A stretch of 34,902 bases of DNA, from positions 1 through 34,902 of the forward strand of contig NZ_WNKT01000042.1 in the NCBI RefSeq assembly GCF_009720725.1, in the 5' to 3' direction. This document shows positions 1 through 8,493 of this stretch, in pieces; positions within the stretch are counted from its first letter, which is position 1, and the number at the start of each line of letters is the position of its first letter. The notes beneath the pieces were generated by a model that saw only the letters and a list, made by a program, of their open reading frames with translations, did not search any database and had not been told where the DNA came from. Origin of the DNA: Allochromatium palmeri. Lineage in GTDB: Bacteria > Pseudomonadota > Gammaproteobacteria > Chromatiales > Chromatiaceae. A program made the position numbers and the translations under genes.

Positions 1-144
1 CTTCAGGACCATCGGGGTCTCCGGTCGACTCTCAAAACGTCCTTCATAGCATCATGGTCTTAAATTTAGAACTGCTGACCGTGCGCGTCGAGCATTGAGG
101 TGAACCACCATTTCGCGTTATAGTAACGCGCTCAAAGGCAATCC

Positions 145-220
145 GCTGGCGTAGCTCAGTTGGTAGAGCAGCTGATTTGTAATCAGCAGGTCGGGGGTTC
201 GAATCCGTCCGCCAGCTCCA
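145..220 (+). tRNA. tRNA-Thr (anticodon UGU)
   Basis: Cloverleaf read by eye. The acceptor strands are GCTGGCG (145-151) and CGCCAGC (210-216), followed by discriminator T and an encoded CCA (218-220). The D arm is GCTC/GAGC. The anticodon stem GCTGA/TCAGC closes the loop TTTGTAA, with anticodon TGT at 178-180. The T loop has the usual GGTTCGAATCC core. A small hairpin (CGCGTTA/TAACGCG, 114-130) lies just upstream. tRNA 3' ends are common targets of tyrosine integrases, and one is encoded at the far end of the window. I found no convincing second copy of the tRNA 3' end, so an att-site role is only a possibility. Confidence 0.96.
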
Positions 221-227
221 TAAAATC

Positions 228-265
228 AATAACTTAAGTGCAAATAATTTACTTAAGTTATTTTT
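228..265 (+). terminator. Hairpin with T-run downstream of tRNA-Thr
   Basis: A perfect 12-bp inverted repeat (228-239 with 251-262, core TAACTTAAGT) has an 11-nt loop and runs into five T residues (261-265). It starts 8 bases after the tRNA CCA, where a terminator is expected. The stem is AT-rich, which is unusual for an intrinsic terminator, so it could instead be a recombination or protein-binding site. Confidence 0.55.
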
Positions 266-282
266 GAGTCACCAATAAGTCA

Positions 283-315
283 CCAAAGTCATGCTTCGTC
301 GAAGCATGACTTTGG
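283..315. repeat. Perfect 16-bp inverted repeat
   Basis: The arms 283-298 and 300-315 (CCAAAGTCATGCTTCG and its complement) are exact inverted copies around a single base. It follows the tRNA hairpin directly, and no T-run follows. It may be a second terminator-like structure, an integrase binding site or one end of an inserted element. The sequence does not decide between these. Confidence 0.6.
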
Positions 316-926
316 CCCCCACCATTCACTGGCCTAGCGCCCAAGTCGCCTCAACCCATTCTTTCTGTCCCCTGGCATCAGGCCGCCTATCCAGCTCTGT
401 GTTCTGAACAATCTGGCGTGGTCTTCCCTCGCATTCGCTTGCTTGGCGGTTCGGTCGGCTATTCTGAGTCCAGGCCACACACACAAGCGATACTTTAGAG
501 TTGCAGGGGGTGGTCTCAGGATCTGGGGACAGTGGGAACAAATCTATAACTTTCTGATAATAATTAGTTTTTTTAAAAAACGCTCTTTTTTGCGCTGCTG
601 TGTGGTAACACGTCTTGGAACAAGCCACGTCCGCCGTGAGCGTGTCGATTGGCGAGGACATGGGATCCGGGCGCTGAGTTCAGTCAGCAGGCACGCGCGC
701 GGTTCGCCGTAGCGGTGTGTGAGGATCTCGGTGAACGTCAAACGCCTGGCAGGCCACCAATACCGCAACCCGCTGGTCAAGCGTTGGCGGTACTACGTCG
801 GCAGAAACAGCTGGCAGAATCTCCAAATCGCAGTACACCGCTTCAAAATCGATCATGGTGGATCTCTGGAACCTTAGGATAGTCTCCAGAAACCTTAGCC
901 GGTTTCGCCGCCTTGAGCCGCCGCCC
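316..926. other. Gene-poor stretch between tRNA-Thr and the T3SS operon
   Basis: No open frame here has a convincing start, coding bias or recognisable product. It contains an AT-rich island (about 541-600, with T7 and A6 runs) that contrasts with the GC-rich surroundings. It also holds a duplicated AACCTTAG (about 870 and 890) in the part just below the sctU operon. It probably holds decayed or intergenic DNA between the tRNA and the 3' end of the minus-strand operon. Confidence 0.5.
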
Positions 927-1157
927 TTATCCAGAACTCACGTTAATCCACTTTTCGCGTGGCCTGACTTCACGTCCGCACAGCTCTTCGAAGCGCTGAA
1001 GTGGCCCGAGCGCCGCCAGATAGGCGGCGGCCAGACTGCGGCGATAGAGTCTGGTCTTGATGCAGTAGATGCCCTCGGCGATCAGCCAAGAAGTGGTGGA
1101 TTCAGCGCGGTGCCTCCAGGCGCGCCACCCAGCGCAACACCTCGGCCACAGCCTCAA
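927..1157 (-). CDS. Small hypothetical protein overlapping the end of sctU
   Basis: A 76-residue frame starts inside the last 56 bases of sctU and continues 175 bases beyond it. The part after the sctU stop has GC-rich third positions and a protein-like composition, including a helical stretch with RRSLAAAYLAALGPLQRF and a basic, tryptophan-containing end. I do not recognise the family. It may be a real small gene translationally coupled to sctU or the tail of a decayed gene. No alternative start lies after the sctU stop in this frame, which lowers confidence. Confidence 0.3.
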   Translation of the reverse strand: MRLWPRCCAGWRAWRHRAESTTSWLIAEGIYCIKTRLYRRSLAAAYLAALGPLQRFEELCGREVRPREKWINVSSG

Positions 1158-2154
1158 TCAGATCACTCGGGATGTATTGATCGACCTGTGATTGCTCATG
1201 CAGGGCGCGCGCGAGCGGAACGTTCTCCATCACCGGGATGCCCTCGGCGCGGGCGATCTCGATGATCCGCTGCGCCATCAGATTCTCGCCCTTGGCACGC
1301 ACGATGGGCAAGGGCGTCTCGCCCTCAATGTATTCGAGCGCGACGGCGATGTGTGTAGGATTGGTGACGACCACGGTCGAGCGCTTCACGGCGCTGGCGG
1401 TGTTCTGCATCATCAGCTCCTGATGCAACTGCCGGCGCTTGCCCTTGATGCGCGGATCGCCCTCCATCTCCTTGTATTCCTGCTTGACCTCCTGCTTGGA
1501 CATGCGCATCTCCTTGGTGAACTGAAAACGCTGAAAGGCGAAGTCCGCCGCGGCGATCAGGATGAAGCCGAAGCTCGCATAGATCATCAGATCCAGCATC
1601 AGGGCGCCCAGTAGCGGCGTCACGCACCCCACCCCGCATTGGGGCAGCTTGAGCAGATTGGCCAGATTGTCGCTGATGACCTGATAGAAGAGGATCGACA
1701 GCAGCGCGATCTTGAGGATCGACTTGAGCAGCTCGACCAGATTCTTGATCGAGAAGATCTTTTTGATCCCCTTGCCCGGATTGAGCTTGTTGAGATCCGG
1801 TTTGAGCGACTCAAAGGCGAGCAGAAACCCGAACTGTCCCAGATGAGCCGCGATCCCGACCACCACCGCCAGCACCAGCGGCGGAGCGATCATCTGCAGA
1901 AACAGCACGATCAGACCGTCGAAGGTCTGTTCGAGCGCCTGATAGAAGGGCATGTCCGAGCCGATGAAGACCGTCGGCAGCAGGATCAATTCCTGGAGCT
2001 TGTCCGAATAGAATCCGGATGCGCCCCACAGCAACGCGAACATCAGCACCACCAGCGCCGCCGAGACCACGTCCTTGCTCGACGAGACCTGGCCCTTCTT
2101 GCGTGCGTCGCGCAGTTTCTTGGCTGTAGGTTGTTCGGTCTTTTCGCCGCTCAT
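1102..2154 (-). CDS. sctU: T3SS export apparatus switch protein SctU (YscU/FlhB family)
   Basis: This inner-membrane protein of the export gate switches substrate class through autocleavage of its cytosolic domain. The 350-residue length matches YscU (about 354). The N-terminus has the family's EKTEQPT-KKLRDARKKGQ signature (residues 4-22). Four hydrophobic segments lie between about 30 and 205, followed by a charged linker. The NPTH autocleavage site is intact at residues 265-268, so the switch should work. It is the last recognisable gene of the minus-strand operon and starts at ATG 10 bases after the sctT stop. SctW, SctF and SctN in the same locus rule out a flagellar FlhB. Confidence 0.97.
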   Translation of the reverse strand: MSGEKTEQPTAKKLRDARKKGQVSSSKDVVSAALVVLMFALLWGASGFYSDKLQELILLPTVFIGSDMPFYQALEQTFDGLIVLFLQMIAPPLVLAVVVGIAAHLGQFGFLLAFESLKPDLNKLNPGKGIKKIFSIKNLVELLKSILKIALLSILFYQVISDNLANLLKLPQCGVGCVTPLLGALMLDLMIYASFGFILIAAADFAFQRFQFTKEMRMSKQEVKQEYKEMEGDPRIKGKRRQLHQELMMQNTASAVKRSTVVVTNPTHIAVALEYIEGETPLPIVRAKGENLMAQRIIEIARAEGIPVMENVPLARALHEQSQVDQYIPSDLIEAVAEVLRWVARLEAPR

Positions 2155-2164
2155 GACCGTTGGC

Positions 2165-2950
2165 TCATCGAAACAGGGCGTCCAGCAGCCTGAAGTGCGC
2201 GCCCAATCCCAGCAGCTCGTCTTGCAGGAAACCGAACAGCAGGGTCATATAGATCACCAAGATCAGCATCCCAACGGCGCTCTTGATCGGCATTGCCAGC
2301 GAGAACACATTCATCTGCGGCGTGAAGCGGCTGATGAGTCCGAGCGCGAACTCTGACAGGAACATGGCGATGATGACCGGCGCGGCCAGCAGCACCGTCA
2401 GCGCCATGAAATGATCAAGCAGACTCAGCAGCCAGGGAATGGCTGTCGGCTCCAGACGCGGATAGAAGGAGAACACTGGCCACAGCCGATAGCTCTCATA
2501 GAGCGCGCCAAGGAACACCAGTATCCCGCCACCGACGAAGAACAGCACCGCCAGCACCTGCTTGAACAGCACGCCGAGCGGCGAGGTCTGGGAGCCGGTC
2601 ATGGGATCGATTGAGCTGGCCATGGTGGTGCCGCGCTGGTTGTCGATGAAGAAGCCGGCCGAGTCGGCGATCCAGAACGGAATCGCGACGCCGAAGCCGA
2701 TCATCAGTCCGATGAAGACCTCCTTGCCGACCAGCGCCAGCCCCTCCAGCCAGCCAGGCGGCGTGCTCGGCGCCTCAACCAGCGTCAGCGGCAGAATCAG
2801 CAGGGACAGACTGACCGCCACCCCGTTGCGCGTCATGCCCGGCAGCACCTGGCGCGTAAACATCGGCAGCAGGGCGAAGGCGGTCAGGATGCGCGGCAGG
2901 CTGAACACCAGCGCGATCAGGAGATGACGCCAGTCGTCGAAGCCGGCCAT
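2165..2950 (-). CDS. sctT: T3SS export apparatus protein SctT (YscT/FliR family)
   Basis: A polytopic inner-membrane protein of 261 residues that assembles with SctR and SctS into the helical export gate. It is hydrophobic almost throughout, with about six membrane segments and the family's conserved loop around GTTMASSIDPMTGSQTSPLG (residues about 110-129). The ATG overlaps the sctS stop by one base (TGATG), implying translational coupling. The size fits YscT (261 residues). Confidence 0.96.
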   Translation of the reverse strand: MAGFDDWRHLLIALVFSLPRILTAFALLPMFTRQVLPGMTRNGVAVSLSLLILPLTLVEAPSTPPGWLEGLALVGKEVFIGLMIGFGVAIPFWIADSAGFFIDNQRGTTMASSIDPMTGSQTSPLGVLFKQVLAVLFFVGGGILVFLGALYESYRLWPVFSFYPRLEPTAIPWLLSLLDHFMALTVLLAAPVIIAMFLSEFALGLISRFTPQMNVFSLAMPIKSAVGMLILVIYMTLLFGFLQDELLGLGAHFRLLDALFR

Positions 2951-3222
2951 CAGTGCGCCTTCAGGGTCGCAATGCTGTCGAGGATGGTCAGGGTGTAGTT
3001 GAACAGCTCGCCGCCGAGCCAGCGCGCGGTCAGGAAGATGACGACGATGACCACGAACAGCTTGATCGCGAACGACAGCGTCTGCTCCTGGATCTGGGTC
3101 AGGGCCTGGAACAGACTGACCAGGGTGCCGACGATGGCCGCCGCCAGGATCGGCGGCAGCGACAGGTAGAACACCAGCAGCAAGGCCCTGGCGGCGAACT
3201 CGACGACCTGCGTATCCAACAT
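2950..3222 (-). CDS. sctS: T3SS export apparatus protein SctS (YscS/FliQ family)
   Basis: A small 90-residue inner-membrane protein of the SctR5S4T1 export gate. Two hydrophobic helices (about residues 14-38 and 50-75) are separated by a short loop with the QIQEQTLSFAIK motif typical of FliQ/YscS. It starts at ATG 46 bases after the sctR stop, one of the wider gaps in this compact operon, and overlaps sctT by one base. Confidence 0.96.
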   Translation of the reverse strand: MLDTQVVEFAARALLLVFYLSLPPILAAAIVGTLVSLFQALTQIQEQTLSFAIKLFVVIVVIFLTARWLGGELFNYTLTILDSIATLKAH

Positions 3223-3268
3223 GTTCGGATCTCTCCCGGCTCCGGCGCTCGGCGTCTGGTTTCAGGCG

Positions 3269-3919
3269 TCAGGCGTAACTCAGCACCAACCCCTGAATCA
3301 GCCGCGTCCAGCCGTCGACCATTACGAACAGCAGCAGCTTGAACGGCAGCGAGATGGTCATGGGCGAGACCATCATCATGCCCATGGCCAGCAGGATGTT
3401 GGAGATGATCAGGTCGATGGCGACAAAGGGCAGATAGATCAAAAAGCCGACCTCGAAGGCCGTGCTGAGCTCGCTGACCGTGAAGGCAGGGATCAGGACC
3501 ATGAGGTTGCGCGCGTCCAGATTCTCCGTCACCTCGGGGGGCCACAGTCGATGCGCCGTCTCTAGGAAGAAGGCCTGATGACGCGGCGCGACATGGCGGC
3601 TGAGAAAGTCGCGAAACGGCTCGGCGGCCTCGCTCAAGACCGACGTCAGTTGGTCGGTGGGCAGATTGGCGAGATCATGCTGCGTCAGGGTGTCGAAGGC
3701 CGAAATCCCGACCGGAGCCATGATATAGAGCGTCAGGATGATCGCCAGCCCTTGCAGGGTCATGGTCGGCGGGATCTGCTGGATGCCGAGCGCATTGCGC
3801 AACAGCAGCATCACCACCACGATCTTGACGAAGGATGTCGCGATCACGGCGATGAAGGGCACCAGACCCAGGACGACCAGGGTCAGGATCAGCAGGGTCG
3901 GATCGAGCGCGGCACTCAT
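3269..3919 (-). CDS. sctR: T3SS export apparatus protein SctR (YscR/FliP family)
   Basis: The 216-residue inner-membrane export-gate subunit of the YscR/FliP family (YscR is 217). The conserved N-terminal stretch includes FVKIVVVMLLLRNALGIQQI and PPTMTLQG. The C-terminal membrane part has MGMMMVSPMTISLPFKLLLF, a family hallmark. The ATG overlaps the sctQ stop by four bases (ATGA). Confidence 0.97.
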   Translation of the reverse strand: MSAALDPTLLILTLVVLGLVPFIAVIATSFVKIVVVMLLLRNALGIQQIPPTMTLQGLAIILTLYIMAPVGISAFDTLTQHDLANLPTDQLTSVLSEAAEPFRDFLSRHVAPRHQAFFLETAHRLWPPEVTENLDARNLMVLIPAFTVSELSTAFEVGFLIYLPFVAIDLIISNILLAMGMMMVSPMTISLPFKLLLFVMVDGWTRLIQGLVLSYA

Positions 3920-4992
3920 GTTGCGGGCGGTGCGCCGAAGAGTTCGGTGACGCGAACCCCGAGATGATCCTCGATCATCACCAGTTCGCCGTGTCCGATC
4001 AGACGCCCGCCGACCACTAGCCGGATGCGCGGGCGATCAAGTTCGGTCAGCTCGAAGCAGTAGCCGGGCTGGACGGCGCGCAGTTCGCGCAGCGGCAGTT
4101 GCAGGCGGCTCAGTTCGAAATCGACGCTGATTTCGAGCTCATCGGGGTCGATGACGGCGGGAGTGGAATCGCTATCCGGGTCGTTCATGGAGGGTTCGGA
4201 CATGGTCGCGGGTACCAGAGAGTCGATGATGAGGCGCTGATCGGCCAGATGGGCGGTGGCGAGCGTGCGGCGACTGTGTTTCAGGTGCAGTGGGATAGCC
4301 GCTGGGTCGACCCGGCGCGGCAACAGCAACAGGTCGCCGGTTTCGAGCGCGCGCCATTCGTGCGTTCGCAGGCGAGTGGCGCCGAGCCATGGGGTCAGGG
4401 TGATGGGCAAATCCGGCCAGCGATCGGCAATCGGCGTGGAGTCGGTGGCCGACTGTGGTTCCTGCTCCAGCCGTGCGGTCAGGCGTATGCTCGCGGCCGC
4501 GTCCAGACCCAGACGCGCGATAGGTTTGGCGGACTCGACATCCGCTCGCCACAGTGCTAAGACGCTTTCTGCAGATGGCGACGTTTCAGCCTCAGCCGGT
4601 GTCGTGGTCGCTTCGAGCCGAGTCGACAGCAATGCTTCCAGTGCGTCGAGCAACGGCGCCAGCGCGGCTTGACGGGCCGCCGCTCCCAGCGCGGGCGGAA
4701 GTTGGTCAAGTTCCAGATCGCCGATCCAGTGCCCAAGCCAGTGGCGCCAGACATCCGGGGCCGGCGCCAGCCACAAGGCTCCCGCTTCGCCATGCAATAG
4801 GAATAGGATCCACTGATCCGCCGCTTTGGGCCAGGCGGCCTGCTGCTCCAGCGCGAGACTCAAGGTCAATGGTCCATCGGGCAGATCTAGCGTCAGTTGC
4901 GGCGTCCACTGTGCCAGGCACTGCGTCAGCCGCACCTGAGTGCGCGTCAGACGTTCGAGCACCAGCGGTCGTATCGGCGTTTGATCCGTCAC
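3916..4992 (-). CDS. sctQ: T3SS sorting-platform protein SctQ (YscQ family)
   Basis: Cytosolic C-ring or sorting-platform component that binds SctL and SctK and recruits substrates. It has 358 residues. The N-terminal two thirds are poorly conserved. The C-terminal SPOA domain (about 283-352) carries the expected pattern, with an LELSVDFEL-like start, a proline-glycine turn and the GRLIGHGELV strand. The start is GTG at 4992, overlapping the sctP stop by four bases (GTGA). Many SctQ genes also make a short SPOA-only product from an internal start. An ATG about 90 codons before the end (near 4190-4200) could serve, but this is not proven. Confidence 0.9.
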   Translation of the reverse strand: MTDQTPIRPLVLERLTRTQVRLTQCLAQWTPQLTLDLPDGPLTLSLALEQQAAWPKAADQWILFLLHGEAGALWLAPAPDVWRHWLGHWIGDLELDQLPPALGAAARQAALAPLLDALEALLSTRLEATTTPAEAETSPSAESVLALWRADVESAKPIARLGLDAAASIRLTARLEQEPQSATDSTPIADRWPDLPITLTPWLGATRLRTHEWRALETGDLLLLPRRVDPAAIPLHLKHSRRTLATAHLADQRLIIDSLVPATMSEPSMNDPDSDSTPAVIDPDELEISVDFELSRLQLPLRELRAVQPGYCFELTELDRPRIRLVVGGRLIGHGELVMIEDHLGVRVTELFGAPPAT

Positions 4993-6152
4993 GCACCTGG
5001 ATCCTCATGTGCTTCCCAAGGATCGCGCCGGTTGCGCGAGCGTCCATCGCCGGGGTTGGAATCATTACCGGCGTTGCGCACGTCGACGACCTGCACCTCG
5101 ACCCGAACCTGGGTCTCCAGCCGGTTGGCGAGCGTCTGTTGCAATGCGTCGGTCTGGCCGGACAACTGGCGTGCAAGATCGGTACTGGGGATCTGGATGC
5201 TGACCACGAGTTGGCCATGCTCCTGGCGCAGCCGGATCTCACCGCCCTGCAGGACGGATTCGCGCAATTGGATCCGCACTTCCGATTCACCCACCTGACG
5301 GCGGTCGGACACCAGGATGCGCTGTGCCAGACGCTCGCCGAGGCGTTCGATCTGCTCGATCCGGTCGCTGGTTTGAATCGCGCTCGTCTCGGATGTCGAG
5401 GTGTTTTCGACCGTATCGCTCTGCCGGCCGAGTCCTTGCAAGATGTGGTCGCCCGTGGGCAGGGCGTTGGTTAAGGGGGATGATTCGATCTCTTTGGGCT
5501 TGGAGGCGCCGATGGAAAGAGACTGTGAAGCACCCTGGGGCTCGACGACCTTGGCTGTGGTGTCTTGCGCGACTTGGGCGTTCGTAGAGGAGCGTTGCGG
5601 CTCGTCTCGATGGTTGCTGATCGTGGAGCCGGACGGCGTGGGCCTATCTGGTGATCGTTCATTCTTCGTCGCCTCAGTGGAACGACCGTCAGCGACTTGG
5701 CCCGATTCGTCATCGACAAAGCCAAACGCGCAGCGACCTTCACCCGGAATGGTCGCCTCGGAATGCCGCCTGTTTGCAGTGCCATTCGCAATGGGCGCGG
5801 ACTCGTCATCCAAGGCGGTTTGAGCGGCTCGATGGCTCATCATCTTCGAGGTCAGCGCGACCGCCTCGTCGATCTGGACCGCTGTGTCATGTTTAGCCGG
5901 TTCGCTCGCCGATGATTTCTGCTCCAACGAATGGCGCTCGACGGGCGGCTGCTCCGATACGTGACCCGCTGACTGGGATTCCGTTTTGGCGTGCATTAGA
6001 GCGCTGAAGCGTTCAGCGGCTTGATCGAAATCGGTGTCAGTTCCTTGAGTCGACCGATCGGGCTTCGAATCCGAACCTGCTCGGGCTTCCGTCAGGCTCG
6101 ACCGGTCGGACGGCAATCCGCCCGCCGTCGTATTGCGTGTCGAAATGGCCAT
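4989..6152 (-). CDS. sctP: T3SS needle-length regulator SctP (YscP family)
   Basis: Secreted ruler protein that sets needle length and triggers the SctU switch. It has 387 residues. The N-terminal 260 are rich in Ser, Thr, Gln, Glu and Arg, low in complexity and probably disordered, as expected of a ruler. The C-terminal part (about 275-365) looks like the T3S4 substrate-switch domain, with an RIQLRES...GEIRLRQEHGQLVVSI core. I chose ATG 6152, which overlaps the sctO stop by one base (TGATG) and has GGGAG eight bases upstream. A GTG nine bases earlier is possible. Confidence 0.85.
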   Translation of the reverse strand: MAISTRNTTAGGLPSDRSSLTEARAGSDSKPDRSTQGTDTDFDQAAERFSALMHAKTESQSAGHVSEQPPVERHSLEQKSSASEPAKHDTAVQIDEAVALTSKMMSHRAAQTALDDESAPIANGTANRRHSEATIPGEGRCAFGFVDDESGQVADGRSTEATKNERSPDRPTPSGSTISNHRDEPQRSSTNAQVAQDTTAKVVEPQGASQSLSIGASKPKEIESSPLTNALPTGDHILQGLGRQSDTVENTSTSETSAIQTSDRIEQIERLGERLAQRILVSDRRQVGESEVRIQLRESVLQGGEIRLRQEHGQLVVSIQIPSTDLARQLSGQTDALQQTLANRLETQVRVEVQVVDVRNAGNDSNPGDGRSRNRRDPWEAHEDPGA

Positions 6153-6640
6153 CAGGACCACTCCCGCCGCATCTGATGCGCCGCGCCGGCGATCTCTTCG
6201 AGTTCCTGTTCCTCGCGCATCATCTGTTCACGCTCCTCGATGGCCCGCTGTACGGCGACGAATTGTTCGAACTTCTCGCATTCGCGCACGCTGGCCGCCT
6301 GACGCTCACGCGCCGCTTCCAGCGCCTGACGTGCACTCTGCAACTGCTTTTCCTCATTGAGCACACGCTGATTCAAGAGCGCCTCGCGTTCGCGCAATTG
6401 GGCGGTATAGCGGTTCATGTCCTCGATACTCTCGACCAGCACCAACTGGTTGCGAATCGCCTCGAAACACCGCTGCTCTTCGCTCAGGCGGTGGTCATGA
6501 AAACGCTGCGCCTCATCGCGCGCCTGCTGCACAACTCGCGCCTGCTGGTCGAAGCGTTGCTGCTCGCGTCGCAACGCCTGCGTGGCCAACTGCTCGCGAT
6601 AGTGCTTGATGCGCAGGAGTTCGCCATAGGTGTCGCTCAT
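6152..6640 (-). CDS. sctO: T3SS central-stalk protein SctO (YscO family)
   Basis: A 162-residue, highly charged, Gln- and Glu-rich protein predicted to be almost entirely antiparallel coiled coil, as in YscO/FliJ, the stalk that inserts into the SctN ATPase ring. The similarity is in length, composition and position directly after sctN rather than sequence motifs, which is normal for this family. The ATG lies 27 bases after the sctN stop. Confidence 0.88.
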   Translation of the reverse strand: MSDTYGELLRIKHYREQLATQALRREQQRFDQQARVVQQARDEAQRFHDHRLSEEQRCFEAIRNQLVLVESIEDMNRYTAQLREREALLNQRVLNEEKQLQSARQALEAARERQAASVRECEKFEQFVAVQRAIEEREQMMREEQELEEIAGAAHQMRREWS

Positions 6641-6667
6641 GTCGGCGTCTTGGAGTCAGCGGAGCCG

Positions 6668-8011
6668 TCAGCCGACCAGCCGCCGCAGGGTCTCGACCGT
6701 CTCTTCGAAGCTCGGTCGCTCATCGCCGCGTTGACGCAGAAAGGCACGAATGGCGTCGATGCGAGCCAGCGCCTCGTCGGCCAGCGGATCGCTGCCCTTT
6801 TTGTACTCGCCGATCTTGACCAGCAACTCGACCTCCTCATATTTCGCCATCAGCTCGCGCACCCGGCTCGCCGCCGCGCGATGCTCGGGCGCGACGATGG
6901 CACCCATCACGCGGCTGACACTGGCCAGCACGTCGATGGCCGGATAATGATTGGCCGCCGCCAGCTTGCGCGACAGGATGATATGCCCATCGAGGATCGA
7001 GCGCGTCTCGTCGGCGACCGGCTCGGTCATGTCGTCGCCCTCGACCAGCACCGTATAGAGCGCGGTGATGAAACCCTTGTCAGACTGACCGACACGCTCC
7101 ATCAGGCGGGGCAGGGTGGCGAACACCGAGGGCGGAAAGCCGCGCCGGGTCGGCGGCTCGCCGGCGGCTAGTCCGATCTCGCGCTGGGCGCGTGCAAAGC
7201 GCGTCACCGAATCCATCAGCAGCAGCACCCGCCGCCCCTGATCGCGAAAATACTCGGCGATCGCCGTGGCTACATAGGCCGCCTTGGCGCGCTCCATCGA
7301 GGGCCGATCCGAGGTCGCGACCACGATCACCGACTTGGCCGAACCCTCCGGCCCCAGGTCGTGCTCGATGAACTCGCGTACCTCGCGCCCACGCTCGCCG
7401 ATCAACGCCAGTACGGTCACATCCACATCCGCCCCGCGCACCAGCATCGACAGCAGGGTACTCTTGCCGCCGCCGGCCGCCGCGAAGATGCCCAAGCGCT
7501 GGCCTTCGCCACAGGTCAGGAGTCCATCGAGCACGCGCAGACCCAGCGCCAGGGGTTTGTCGATGATACGTCGCTTGAGCGGATCGGGCGCGTCCTGATA
7601 GACCGGATAATAGGTCTCGACCTCCAGCGGGCCGAGCCTGTCCTGATCCAGCGGGCGACCCAGACCGTCGAGCACCCGACCCAGTAGCCCAGGCCCCACA
7701 GGCACCATCTGCATGCGCCCGGTCGGGATGACTTCGGTATTTGATGAAACGCCATAGATCTCGCCCATGGGCGTGAGCAGCGCCTCCTTGCCGCCGAAAC
7801 CCACCACCTCGGCCACAAGCTCGAAGTCCTCGCCCGGATTGCGCAGATGACAGAGTTCGCCGATGCGCGCCCCCGGTACCATGGCCTTGATGATGGTGCC
7901 CGTGATCTGGGTCACGCGCCCGCGCACCTCCAGCAGCCGCGCCTCCTCGATGGAGCGGGCGAGCAGGTCGGTGATGTAGTCGAGGCCCGGCGCCGTGCGT
8001 GTGTCGTTCAA
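6668..8011 (-). CDS. sctN: T3SS ATPase SctN (YscN family)
   Basis: Hexameric ATPase at the base of the injectisome that strips chaperones and unfolds substrates. The glycine-rich Walker [10 protein letters not shown] has its Lys near residue 183. The Walker [15 protein letters not shown] has its Asp near 267, and the F1-like catalytic Glu lies in [15 protein letters not shown] place the start at TTG 8011 (447 residues). AGGGG lies about 10 bases upstream, and the same SD-TTG arrangement is conserved in the duplicated leader at 8799-8866. An in-frame ATG at 8041 inside hepT would add ten unlikely residues. The TTG overlaps the hepT stop, so its translation is now coupled to the toxin-antitoxin pair. 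Confidence 0.95.
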   Translation of the reverse strand: MNDTRTAPGLDYITDLLARSIEEARLLEVRGRVTQITGTIIKAMVPGARIGELCHLRNPGEDFELVAEVVGFGGKEALLTPMGEIYGVSSNTEVIPTGRMQMVPVGPGLLGRVLDGLGRPLDQDRLGPLEVETYYPVYQDAPDPLKRRIIDKPLALGLRVLDGLLTCGEGQRLGIFAAAGGGKSTLLSMLVRGADVDVTVLALIGERGREVREFIEHDLGPEGSAKSVIVVATSDRPSMERAKAAYVATAIAEYFRDQGRRVLLLMDSVTRFARAQREIGLAAGEPPTRRGFPPSVFATLPRLMERVGQSDKGFITALYTVLVEGDDMTEPVADETRSILDGHIILSRKLAAANHYPAIDVLASVSRVMGAIVAPEHRAAASRVRELMAKYEEVELLVKIGEYKKGSDPLADEALARIDAIRAFLRQRGDERPSFEETVETLRRLVG

Positions 8012-8034
8012 TCGTTGCCGTCCCCTGGCCGGTT
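7967..8034 (-). repeat. Leader repeat copy B (native sctN start region)
   Basis: A 68-bp segment covering the Shine-Dalgarno, TTG start and first 15 codons of sctN. It matches 8799-8866 at 59 of 68 positions without gaps. It also encodes the last eight residues and the stop of hepT. The two copies lie 832 bases apart in the same orientation and bracket the hepT/mntA pair. Confidence 0.9.
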
Positions 8035-8493
8035 GCAGCATTGTGATGCGGCGACCCGCAGGCGCTCAACGATCATCAGAACGGCTGCTGTCTCGGCATG
8101 GATTCCATTGAGCAGATCGACAATCGTGCTTGGGTCGGGGTATTCATGTCCGACGGCATTGCGCAGACCGCGTTGCCGTTCCCAATCGGCAGTCGAGGTG
8201 ACGATTCCCTGCTTTTCCATGAGTGCATGCAAGGCGAGAAAGCCGGAATCCGCCTTGGGTTCCAATTGCGCACGCGCCAGTGCACGCATGGCCGGCGCCA
8301 GCAGATCCTGGCAGCGGGCGTAGCGCACGGCCAGGGCATCCAGGCGCTCGAGTTCCAGTGGGGCCAAGTTTGCCAGTTGCTCGACGGCGAGTGGAAACAG
8401 GTCGGCAAGGCCACGCCAGCTTGTATCCAGGCGTGTCGCCGCCTGATCCAGTGCCCTCAGAGCTTCAGCCAGTACTTGATGACGCAGTGTCAT
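8008..8493 (-). CDS. HepT-like HEPN ribonuclease toxin
   Basis: A 161-residue, mostly helical protein with the HEPN motif RNAVGHEY (Arg111, His116, Tyr118; the R-x4-H-x-Y form of HepT toxins). Family knowledge: such proteins are RNases neutralised by AMPylation of the motif tyrosine by a MntA nucleotidyltransferase. The partner gene lies immediately upstream with a four-base ATGA overlap. The last eight residues come from the duplicated sctN leader, so the C-terminus was probably created or altered when the module inserted. The pair is the only non-T3SS material between the two divergent T3SS operons. Confidence 0.85.
   Translation of the reverse strand: MTLRHQVLAEALRALDQAATRLDTSWRGLADLFPLAVEQLANLAPLELERLDALAVRYARCQDLLAPAMRALARAQLEPKADSGFLALHALMEKQGIVTSTADWERQRGLRNAVGHEYPDPSTIVDLLNGIHAETAAVLMIVERLRVAASQCCNRPGDGND

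Noticed and set aside
44-229. A 61-residue minus-strand frame across the tRNA, resembling often-annotated small proteins with a DSNPRPADYKS-type sequence
   Set aside because: It is the antisense translation of the tRNA-Thr gene, a well-known annotation artefact.
541-600. AT-rich island as a replication origin
   Set aside because: No DnaA-box cluster, no dnaA/parAB or rep gene beside it; AT-richness alone is not enough.
443-882. Short open frames between the tRNA and sctU
   Set aside because: They overlap on both strands, lack ribosome-binding sites and translate to unrecognisable sequence.
1102-8011. Flagellar export genes (flhB, fliR, fliQ, fliP, fliI-like)
   Set aside because: The gene order sctN-O-P-Q-R-S-T-U, the YscP/YscO-like proteins and the neighbouring sctW/X/Y/F/J/E/B genes place it as a non-flagellar injectisome; no flagellin, hook or rod genes occur.
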